From Paracidovorax cattleyae (GTDB lineage Bacteria > Pseudomonadota > Gammaproteobacteria > Burkholderiales > Burkholderiaceae_C), in the NCBI RefSeq assembly GCF_900104515.1, contig NZ_FNJL01000008.1:124001-188000 (forward strand): DNA of 64,000 nucleotides, in the 5' to 3' direction. The position numbers and the translations under genes were made by a program. Positions 24,693-33,000 of this stretch are shown piece after piece (positions within the stretch are counted from its first letter, which is position 1; each line of letters starts with the position of its first letter). The notes under the pieces are model-generated. The model was not told where the DNA came from, did no database searches, and was given only the letters and a program-made list of their open reading frames with translations.

Positions 24693-24741
24693 TTGACTTG
24701 CATCAAGGGCTGCGGCATTGCCCGTTCCTACACTGCCGGCC
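24693..24741 (+). promoter_or_regulatory. FNR/ANR-type box and class II promoter for narX
   Basis: TTGAC-TTGC-ATCAA at 24693-24706 fits the FNR/ANR consensus TTGAT-N4-ATCAA with one change. A -10-like hexamer TACACT lies at 24729-24734. If the transcript starts at 24741, seven bases after that hexamer, the box is centred at exactly -41.5, the class II activator position. The narX ATG is at 24742, so the mRNA would be essentially leaderless, consistent with the absence of a Shine-Dalgarno sequence there. Confidence 0.75.
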
Positions 24742-26622
24742 ATGCGCAGGCCCCTTACCCTGACCACCCGGCTGCTCGCCATCGGCAGCGGCTTTCTTGC
24801 CGTCGCCCTGCTGTCCATCGCCGTCACGCTATGGATCACCTGGAAGCTCGAAGGCGGCGCTGCGGCCGTGAACGAGGCGGGCCGCCTGCGCATGACGATG
24901 ATGCGCATGGCGCTGGCGGGGCGGGCCGAGGCCCCGGAGGCGCTGGCGCCGCTGTCCGGCCGGTTCGATGCCAGCCTGGATCTGCTGCGCCAGGGAGACC
25001 CCGCCCGGCCCCTGTTCGTGCCCTGGAACGAGGACACGGGGACACGCTTCGCGCGCATCGTCGAGGATTGGGGTCGGCTGCGCGATGGCCGCGCCGCGCC
25101 GGACGTCACCCGGGCGGACGCGTTCGCGGCGGGGGTGGATGGCTTCGTGGATGCGATCGAGCGCCAGATGGCGCGGTGGACCACGGCGCTGCACCTGTTC
25201 CAGCTCGCGCTGATGGCCGTGGCCATCGCTGCGGCGGTGGCGTTCATGGCGGTGAGCCACTGGCTGGTGCTCGCGCCGGTGGCGCGGCTGCAGCAGGCAT
25301 TGGCCCGCATGCGGCAGGGCGACCTGCGCACACGGCTGCCGGTGGAGTCGCGGGACGAGTTCGGCCAGCTCGCCACGGGATTCAACCTGATGGCGCATGC
25401 GCTGCAGTCGGCCCACCAGGACCTGGAGCGCAAGGTGGCCGAGAAGACTTCGCGCCTGGAAGAGCGCAACGCGTGGCTGACGGCGCTCTACGAGGTGAGC
25501 GCCCAGGTGTCCGGGGCCGGGAGCCTGGACGCGCTGGCGCGCGGCTTCGTGCGGCAGGTGCGCGAGATCGCGCGGGCGGATGCCGCCGCCATGTGCTGGT
25601 CGGACGAGGCCAACGAGCGCTACATGCTGCTGGCCGGCGACGGGCTGCCCGAGAGCCTGGCGCAGGGCGAACACTGCCTTCCCACCGGAAGCTGCCATTG
25701 CGGCCAGCCGCAGGACGCCGCGCGCCTGCGCGTCATTCCGATGCTCACCGGCGAGGCCGGCTACCAGACCCTGGTGCTGGTGCCGGTGCGCACGCAGCAG
25801 CGCGTGCTGGGCGAGGTGAACCTGTTTTTCCGCTCGGCGACCGGGATCGAGCCCGGCATGCAGGAAATGCTGGAGGCCATGGCGAGCCATCTCGCGACGG
25901 CGATGGAGGGGCTGCGCGCCACTGCGCTGGATCGCGAGGCTGCCGTGGCGCAGGAGCGCTCCTTCATTGCGCGGGAGCTGCACGATTCCATCGCGCAGTC
26001 GCTGGCCTTCCTGAAAATCCAGACGCAACTGCTGCGCGACGCGGTGGGCCGGGGCGACCATGCGGCGCGGGACCGCAGCATGGGCGAGCTGGACGTGGGC
26101 GTGCGCGGCTGCTATGCCGACGTGCGCGAGCTGCTGGCGCACTTCCGCACCCGCACGAGCGAGGAGGACATCGAAGGAGCGCTGCGCGCCACGCTGTCGA
26201 AGTTCGGGCACCAGACCGGCATCGCGCACGGGCTGTCGATGGCCGGCCACGGCCTGCCGCTCGCGCCCGACGTGCAGGTGCAGGTGCTGCACATGGTGCA
26301 GGAGGCCCTGTCCAACGTGCGCAAGCACTCGGGCGCACGCCGCGTGGAAGTGCGCGTGCAGCGCGAGCCGCACTGGCGCTTCGAGGTGGAGGACGACGGC
26401 TGCGGGTTCGACGCGGCCGCCGTGCCGTCCGATTCCATGCACGTGGGCCTGGCCATCATGCGCGAGCGGGCCGAGCGCGTGGGCGCGCAGGTCAGCATCG
26501 AGGCGGCACCCGGGCGGGGTACGCGGGTGCGCATCGACCTGCCGGCGGCCGGGGAGCCGGGCGCCCCCGCCGCCGCGACGGCGGGTTTTTCCATTTCGGA
26601 TTTCGCGCCGCTGGCGTCCTGA
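24742..26622 (+). CDS. narX: NarX-type nitrate/nitrite sensor histidine kinase (no NarL partner nearby)
   Basis: A 626-residue membrane kinase of the NarX/NarQ family. TM1 is residues about 10-32. A periplasmic sensor begins with a P-box-like helix at residues 44-57 (NEAGRLRMTMMRMA) that in NarX binds nitrate. TM2 is near residues 155-180 and is followed by HAMP. The central module has a Cys cluster (Cys285, 312, 318, 320). The HisKA_3 phospho-acceptor is His414 (ARELHDSIAQSL), and the HATPase has EALSNVRKHSGA and DDGCGFD. All catalytic parts look intact. No narL response regulator or nar reductase gene is in the window; the next gene ends convergently 1 base away. Confidence 0.9.
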   Translation: MRRPLTLTTRLLAIGSGFLAVALLSIAVTLWITWKLEGGAAAVNEAGRLRMTMMRMALAGRAEAPEALAPLSGRFDASLDLLRQGDPARPLFVPWNEDTGTRFARIVEDWGRLRDGRAAPDVTRADAFAAGVDGFVDAIERQMARWTTALHLFQLALMAVAIAAAVAFMAVSHWLVLAPVARLQQALARMRQGDLRTRLPVESRDEFGQLATGFNLMAHALQSAHQDLERKVAEKTSRLEERNAWLTALYEVSAQVSGAGSLDALARGFVRQVREIARADAAAMCWSDEANERYMLLAGDGLPESLAQGEHCLPTGSCHCGQPQDAARLRVIPMLTGEAGYQTLVLVPVRTQQRVLGEVNLFFRSATGIEPGMQEMLEAMASHLATAMEGLRATALDREAAVAQERSFIARELHDSIAQSLAFLKIQTQLLRDAVGRGDHAARDRSMGELDVGVRGCYADVRELLAHFRTRTSEEDIEGALRATLSKFGHQTGIAHGLSMAGHGLPLAPDVQVQVLHMVQEALSNVRKHSGARRVEVRVQREPHWRFEVEDDGCGFDAAAVPSDSMHVGLAIMRERAERVGAQVSIEAAPGRGTRVRIDLPAAGEPGAPAAATAGFSISDFAPLAS

Positions 26623-26623
26623 G

Positions 26624-27310
26624 TCAGTGTGCCAGTGCGCGCGGGCGTGCCGCGGCCCGTGCGCCGAGGTCCAGCGCGCTGCACACGAGCCAGTAGAGCA
26701 GTGCGACGAAGCCGAACACTTCGGCAGGGGCGGTCATGACCCGGGCGTTCACCTGGGTGGCCAGGAACGAGAGTTCGTTGACGCCCACGATGTAGGCGAG
26801 CGAGCTGTCCTTCACGAGGGTGACCCACTGGTTGACGAAAGACGGCAGCATCATCCGCAGCGCTTGCGGCAGCACCACGTGGCGCAGCGCGCTCCAGCGG
26901 GTGAAGCCCATCGCGAGCCCGGCCGCCCATTGCCCGGCGCCCACGCCCCGGATGCCGGCGGCCACGCCATGTGCCAGGTAGGCCCCGCCCACCAGCGCCA
27001 GCGCCGCCATCACCGACAACGTGCCGGGCACGTCGATGCCCAGCCACAGCGGCAGCAGGAAGTACGTCCAGAAGATCAGCATCAGCACGGGAATGGCGCG
27101 CAGGAAGTCCAGCACCGCCGCGAGGGCGCCCAGCGCAGGGCCGCGCAGCAGGACCAGCAGGATGCCCAGGCCCAGGCCGAGCGCGGCCGAGGCGATGCCG
27201 GAGCCCGCGCTCAGCAGCAGCGTGAGCAGTGCGCCGCCCGGCGGGCCTTCAGGGAAGGTACCCCACAGCAGATAGCCCAGGTCGCTCTGAAGAAAGGACA
27301 GGTCCATCAT
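26624..27310 (-). CDS. Polar amino-acid ABC transporter permease (second subunit)
   Basis: A 228-residue inner-membrane permease with five or six helices and the HisM/GltK-type EAA loop (GLAMGFTRWSALRHVVLPQALRMMLP). It overlaps the upstream permease gene by 4 bases (ATGA), so the two are translationally coupled and probably form the heterodimeric channel. No ATP-binding subunit gene follows; the next gene is narX on the other strand. Substrate is probably an acidic or neutral amino acid, judged only from family membership. Confidence 0.88.
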   Translation of the reverse strand: MMDLSFLQSDLGYLLWGTFPEGPPGGALLTLLLSAGSGIASAALGLGLGILLVLLRGPALGALAAVLDFLRAIPVLMLIFWTYFLLPLWLGIDVPGTLSVMAALALVGGAYLAHGVAAGIRGVGAGQWAAGLAMGFTRWSALRHVVLPQALRMMLPSFVNQWVTLVKDSSLAYIVGVNELSFLATQVNARVMTAPAEVFGFVALLYWLVCSALDLGARAAARPRALAH

Positions 27311-28071
27311 GCATCCCGTGGCGCCGGCGCCAGGCTGCGGGCGTGCGGCGGACTGCGCCATGCCCGGCGGAGGATCGCGGCCAGCAGCGCGATGGCGGCG
27401 ATGTAGAGCACCGTTGCGACGCCGTAGATCTGGAAGGTCTTCCAGGTCTCCGCCTCCGCCTGGCGTGCGCGGTAGGACAGTTCCGCCAGCCCGATGGCCA
27501 TGCCCACCGAGGTGTTCTTGAGAATGTTCATGGCCTGGCCGAGCAGGGGCGGCCTGGCGATGCGCAGTGCCTGCGGAAGCACCACGTGGCGCATCGCCTG
27601 GGCCGGTGTGAACCCCAGGGCCGCTGCCGCCGCGCGCTGCCCGGGCGGGACACCGCGCAGGCCCGAGCGGATGTCCTCGCCCACGTAGGCGGCCGAATAC
27701 ACGGCCAGGCCGGCGAAGGCCGCGAGGAACTCGAAGGAGGGCCAGCGCACGATCACCCAGCCGCCCACGGAGAGCGCGTGCCCGCCGTTGAGCCACCCGA
27801 GCATGCCGTCGGGCAGCAGGGAGGGCAGGCCGAAATACCAGAACAGCAATTGCACGAGGAGCGGCGTGTTGCGCACCAGCGAGAGATAGGCAGCGGCCGC
27901 GCGCTGGCTGGCAGGGCCGCCTGCCTCGCGTACGGCGGCGTACAGGGCCCCCAGGGCGGACGCGGCCGCGATGACGAGGATGGCGGTCCAGAGCGTCATC
28001 AGCCAGCCGTCGAGCAGCCAGCCCAGGTAGCGCGGTGCGGGGAGCAGGTCCTGGAGCAGCGCGGGCGGCAT
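27307..28071 (-). CDS. Polar amino-acid ABC transporter permease (first subunit)
   Basis: A 254-residue permease of the GltJ/HisQ type. It has a longer periplasmic loop between the first and second helices (about residues 70-105), as in GltJ-like subunits, and the EAA motif AAAALGFTPAQAMRHVVLPQ followed by GLAELSYRARQAE. The start at 28071 lies 7 bases after the binding-protein stop, consistent with one operon (binding protein, permease, permease). Confidence 0.88.
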   Translation of the reverse strand: MPPALLQDLLPAPRYLGWLLDGWLMTLWTAILVIAAASALGALYAAVREAGGPASQRAAAAYLSLVRNTPLLVQLLFWYFGLPSLLPDGMLGWLNGGHALSVGGWVIVRWPSFEFLAAFAGLAVYSAAYVGEDIRSGLRGVPPGQRAAAAALGFTPAQAMRHVVLPQALRIARPPLLGQAMNILKNTSVGMAIGLAELSYRARQAEAETWKTFQIYGVATVLYIAAIALLAAILRRAWRSPPHARSLAPAPRDA

Positions 28072-28078
28072 GGACGCT

Positions 28079-28909
28079 TCAGGCCGGATCGCCGATCTTG
28101 AAAAGGCGGGGCAGCGGTGTCCTGGTGTTCGGGCCGAACCACGCATCGTGGATCTTCTGGGCCCTGCCGTCCGCTTCCAGCGTGCGCAGGGCCGTGTTCA
28201 CGGCGTCGGTGAGGGCCGTCTCGCCCCGCGGGATGCCCACGCCGATGAAGTCCTGCGAGATCGCGAAGGGAGGAATCTCGTACTTGTCCCGGTCCGGCAC
28301 CTGGGCCAGCAGGCCGATGAGCTTCGGGCCGTCCTGGGAGATGGCCTGGACGTTGCCATTGCGCAGCGCCGCGAAGGCGAAGGGCGTGTCGTCATAGGCG
28401 ACGAGGGTTGCCTGCGGGTACTTCTGCCGCAGCTGGATCTCGTTGGTGGTGCCCTTGTCCACACCGATCCGCAGGGCGTTCAACTGGTCGGGCGATTTCA
28501 GCGTTCCCTTCCTGGCGATGAACTGGGTGCCGGATGCGAAGTAGGGCGTGCTGAAGTTGACGACCTTGGCGCGCTCTTCCGTGATGGTGAAGTTGGCCAG
28601 CACGAGGTCCACCTTACCGGCGACGAGCAGCGGGATGCGGTTGGCAGGGTTGGTGGGTACCACCTCCAGCTTCACCCCCAGGGCCTTGGCCAGCTCGCCA
28701 GCCACATCCACGTCCAGTCCGACGATTTTCCTGGTCCTGGGATCGACCTGACCGAAGGGCGGGTTGGCATCGAATGCCGCCACCCGCACGACGCCGGCCC
28801 GGCGGATGTCGTCCAGGCGATCGGCGCGGGCGATCGCGGGTATCGCGGCGAGGACCATGCACAGCAGCATGGCGCCGGTACGAAGTGGCTGAGTCTGGTA
28901 TAGAGTCAT
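28079..28909 (-). CDS. Polar amino-acid ABC transporter periplasmic binding protein
   Basis: A 276-residue type II periplasmic binding protein with a signal peptide (residues 1-29, AIPAIARA). The SBP_bac_3 fold is clear: VVRVAAFDANPPFG, GLDVDVAGELAKALGVKLE, VDLVLANFTITEERAKVVNFS and the hinge NALRIGVDKGTTNE. The start at 28909 has GGAGG upstream. It is the first gene of an operon with the two permeases. A 7-bp inverted repeat (CATGCGC at 28992-28998, GCGCATG at 29005-29011) lies about 85 bases upstream and could be an operator. Confidence 0.9.
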   Translation of the reverse strand: MTLYQTQPLRTGAMLLCMVLAAIPAIARADRLDDIRRAGVVRVAAFDANPPFGQVDPRTRKIVGLDVDVAGELAKALGVKLEVVPTNPANRIPLLVAGKVDLVLANFTITEERAKVVNFSTPYFASGTQFIARKGTLKSPDQLNALRIGVDKGTTNEIQLRQKYPQATLVAYDDTPFAFAALRNGNVQAISQDGPKLIGLLAQVPDRDKYEIPPFAISQDFIGVGIPRGETALTDAVNTALRTLEADGRAQKIHDAWFGPNTRTPLPRLFKIGDPA

Positions 28910-29128
28910 TCAGGAGTCCTCCCGGTGGTGTTGCGTGGCTCCCATGTTAGGAAGCGCGCGCCGCCGTGGATTGGAGGAATCCGGATAAGGACATGCGCCC
29001 CGGCGCGCATGCGATCTGGTAGGGCGGCTGCATAGTTCTTCCGGAGGATGGGCAAGCCGGCCCGTTCGCGCGACGATCGCTTCCGGGCCCTGCGGATTGA
29101 CCACGGGGCCATCCCGAGGACGAATGCC

Positions 29129-29811
29129 ATGGCCCATGCAAGCGCCGTGGGCGAGTACGGGCTGGACATCCGCGTGCCCTGGATCGCGCTCGCGTCGCTG
29201 GCCGCCATCTTCCGCCGCAAGCACAACTGGATCATGTGCGTGCTGTACCTCGGCACCTTCGGCTCGTTCATCGGGTTTTCCGCGGGCTTCCCGCTGCTCA
29301 TCAAGAGCCAGTTCCCCGATGGGGCGGCGCGCAGGTCACGCTGTGGAACTTCGCGGTGATGGCGCTGGCCGTGGTGGGTGTGCTGCCCTTCCTGCCCGAG
29401 GGAACGGGCAACTACGCGCTCGCCTTCGGGCCGGCCCAGGGCAGCTTCGCGGGCTTCTTCGCGATGTTCATGGTGCTGTCCCTGACGACCGGCATCGGCA
29501 ACGGATCGACCTTCCGGATGATCCCCGTGATCTTCCTGAACCTGCGCTTCGCCAAAGTGCGCACGGGCAGCGCCGAGGCCCGCGCCCAGGCCACCCGCGA
29601 GGGCAACACCGAAGGCGCCGCGGCACTGGGCTTCGCGGGTGCGCTGGGGGCCTATGGCGGCTTCTTCATTCCCAGGAGCTACGGCAGTTCCATCGCCGCG
29701 ACGGGCGGGCCGGAGCTGGCACTGTGGGCGTTCGCTGCGTTCTACGCGCCGTGCATCGGCATCACCTGGTGGTACTGCGCGCGCCGTCATGCAGAGATGC
29801 CGTGCTGGTGA
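29129..29811 (+). pseudogene. narK: Broken narK (MFS nitrate/nitrite transporter) remnant
   Basis: Two frames together give C-terminal-half NarK sequence. Frame 2 (to about 29322) has NWIMCVLYLGTFGSFIGFSA and FPLLIKSQFPD; from 29326 frame 1 continues GAQVTLWNFAVMALAVVG, then LTTGIGNGSTFRMIPVIFLN and ATREGNTEGAAALGFAGALG. In intact NarK proteins about 30 residues (a membrane segment) separate the two blocks, so there is a deletion of roughly 100 bases plus a frameshift. The N-terminal half of the protein is absent. Together with narX it suggests that a nitrate-respiration locus once stood here. Confidence 0.85.
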
Positions 29812-29990
29812 CCTACCCCCTGTGCGGCTGCGCCGCTTTCCCCTTCTCTCTCGCTGCGCGTGGGAAGGGGGGCCACACCGGTGGCCCGGCAAAGACGCCG
29901 CCGTGGCGATGGCCATGGGCCACGTGATCCTCGAGGAGTTCTATTTCCGAGCACGGCGGGCAAGTCCTTTGCGCCGACGTTGACATAGCC
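29812..29990. repeat. Comamonadaceae-type GC-rich intergenic repeat upstream of nrdJ
   Basis: Contains CCCCCTGTGCGGCTGCGCCGC (21-base element with a GCGGC/GCCGC hairpin around 29817-29840), then a TTTCCCCTTCTCTCTCGCTGCGC-like tract and a GGTGGCCCGGCAAAGACGCCG-like segment. This organisation recurs at many intergenic sites in Acidovorax-like genomes and is related to the region at 19258-19470. I see no gene in it and no cobalamin riboswitch before nrdJ. Confidence 0.5.
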
Positions 29991-30051
29991 CAGTGCGAAG
30001 GCCCGGCGCAGGAGTAGAAAGACGGTTTGGCCGTTCAGGAAACTGGAACCC

Positions 30052-33000
30052 ATGCAACGCGATCCGATCGACTCCCTCGCGCCCGATGCGCCCCGCCTGC
30101 CCGAGCAGCCCATCAGCCTCGACGTGCTGCGCGAAAAGTACCTCAAGCCCGGCGAGGCCGATGCCGAGACGCTCTACCGGCGCGTGGCCCGCGCCCTCGC
30201 CTCGGTCGAGGCGCCGGAGGTGCGCGAGGCGATCGAGGCGCGCTTCCTCTCCAACCTGCGGGCCGGTGCGATCGGCGCGGGGCGCATCATGAGCGCGGCG
30301 GGCACCGACATCCAGGCCACGCTCATCAACTGCTTCGTGCAGCCCGTGGGCGACTGCATCCAGGGCATGGACGAAGGCGGCTATCCCGGCATCTACGAAG
30401 CGCTGCGCGAAGCCGCGGAAACCATGCGGCGCGGCGGCGGCGTGGGCTACGACTTCTCGCGCATCCGCCCGCGCGGCGCCGAAGTGAAGGGCACGGCCTC
30501 GATGGCCTCGGGGCCGTGCAGCTACATCAACGTCTTCGACCAGTCCTGCGCCACCGTGGAGAGCGCGGGCGCGCGCCGCGGCGCGCAGATGGGCGTGCTG
30601 CGCATCGACCACCCGGACGTGCTGGACTTCATCACCGCCAAGCGCACGCCCGGCCGCTGGAACAACTTCAACGTCTCCGTCGGCGTGCCCGATGCCTTCG
30701 TGCAGGCCGTGCTGGACGATGCGCCGTGGGAGCTGGTGCATCCGGCCCGCCCCGGCGCCGCATTGCGCGAAGAGGGCGCCCGCCAGCGTGCCGACGGCCA
30801 GTGGGTCTATCGCACGCTGCCCGCGCGGGAGCTGTGGGACACGATCATGCGCTCGGCCTACGACTTCGCCGAGCCGGGCATCCTCTTCCTCGACCGCGTC
30901 AACACCGACAACAATCTGGCCTACTGTGAAAGCATCGCGGCCACGAATCCCTGCGTGACGGCGGACACCTGGGTGATGACGGATGCCGGCCCCGCGCAGG
31001 TGGCCGAGCTCGTCGGCAGGCCGTTCAATGCTGTCGTGGACGGGCGCTCCTTCCCCACGGTGAGCGCCGGCTTCTTCGCCACCGGCCACAAGCCCGTGCT
31101 GCGGCTGCGCACCCGCCAGGGCCACGCGCTGCGGCTGACGGAAGACCACCCGGTGCGGCGCGTGGCGAAGCAGACCCGCTACGTGCGCGAGGTGGAGTGG
31201 ATCGCCGCGGGCGCGCTGCAGCCCGGCGACGACATCGTGCTGAACGACCACCGCGCCCTGCCGGGCTGGAAGGGCGAGGGCACCGAGGCCGAAGGCTACC
31301 TGCTGGGCCTGCTGATCGGCGACGGCACCTTGAAGGCCGACAAGGCGGTGATCTCCGTCTGGCTGGCGCAAGAGGAAGAGAACGATGCGCGGCTCGTCGC
31401 CAATGGCGCGCCCGCGCCCTCCAGCGGCGCGCACGGCATCCTGAGGGCCGCCGAGGCTGCCGCAGCGACGCTGTCGCACCGGGCGGATTTCCGCGGATTC
31501 CAGCGCACGGTGGCGCGCAGCGGCGGGGCCTGCGCGGAGCGGCGCATGGCCAGCGGCGCCGTGCGTGCACTGGCGCTGCGCATGGGCATGCGCCCCGGCG
31601 CGAAAACCATCACCCCCGCCATGGAGCGTGCATCGTCCGCGTTCTCGGTGGGCCTGCTGCGCGGCCTCTTCGATACCGATGGCTCGGTGCAGGGCCGCCA
31701 GGAGAAGGGCGTGAGTGTGCGGCTCGCGCAGAGCGACCAGGAGTTGCTGCAGACCGTGCAGCGCATGCTGCTGCGCCTGGGCATCGCCTCCACGCTGTAC
31801 CCGGACCGGCGCACGGCCGGGTTGCGCCTGCTGCCCGATGGGCGCGGCGGGCGGCAGCCCTGCGCCACACGGGCGCAGCACGAGCTCGTCGTGAGCGGCG
31901 ACAACCTGCGCGTTTTCGCCGAACGCATCGGCTTCGAAGACGCGGGCAAGGCCGAGCGGCTGGCAACGGCGCTCTCCAGCTATCGGCGTGCGTTGAACCG
32001 TGAGCCGTTCACTGCCACCGTGCAGGACGTGCTGCCGGACGGGCACGAGGACGTCTACGACGTCACCGTGGCCGACTGCCATGCCTTCGACGCCAACGGC
32101 CTCTACGTGCACAACTGCGGCGAGCAGCCGCTCCCCTCCTACGGCTGCTGCGACCTCGGCCCCATCATCCTGCCGCGCTTCGTGCGCCATCCCTTCGGGT
32201 TCACCGGCGAGCCGGCCTTCGATTTCGAGGCGTTCGCGGCCAGTGTGGCCACGCAGGTGCGCGCACTCGACAACGTGCTGGACGTCACCTTCTGGCCGCT
32301 GCCGCAGCAGCGGTCCGAGTCCGCGGCCAAGCGGCGCATCGGCGTGGGATTCACAGGCCTGGGCAACGCCCTCGCCATGCTGCGGCTGCGCTACGACACC
32401 GACGCAGGCCGCGCCATGGCCACGCGCATCGCCGAATGCATGCGCGATGCGGCCTATGCCGCCTCCGTGGAGCTGGCGAAGGAAAAAGGCGTGTTCCCGA
32501 TGTTCGACGCCGCGGGCTATCTCGCCCCCGGCACCTTCGCGAGCCGCCTGCCCGCCGCGCTGCGGGAGTCCATCCGCACCCACGGCATCCGCAACAGTCA
32601 CCTGCTGTCGATCGCGCCCACGGGCACCGTGAGCCTGGCCTTTGCCGACAACGCCTCCAACGGCATCGAGCCGCCGTTCTCGTGGACGTACACGCGCCGC
32701 AAGCGCGAGGCCGACGGCAGCACCAGCGAATACGCGGTGGAAGACCACGCCTGGCGGCTTTACCGCGCGCTGGGTGGCGACGTGAACGCGCTGCCCGGCT
32801 ACTTCGTGAGCGCGCTGCAGATGCCCGCCGCCGGGCACATCGCGATGATGGAGGCGGTGCAGCCCTTCATCGACACGGCCATCTCCAAGACCGTGAACGT
32901 GCCGGCCGACTACCCCTGCGAGGATTTCAAGAACCTCTACCTGCACGCCTGGCGCGCGCGGCTCAAGGGCCTGGCCACCTACCGGCCCAACGCCATCCTC

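Noticed and set aside
29900-30051. Cobalamin riboswitch or NrdR box expected upstream of the B12-dependent nrdJ
   Set aside because: No B12-box-like GCCACTG and no NrdR-type palindrome could be found; the region is repeat-derived.
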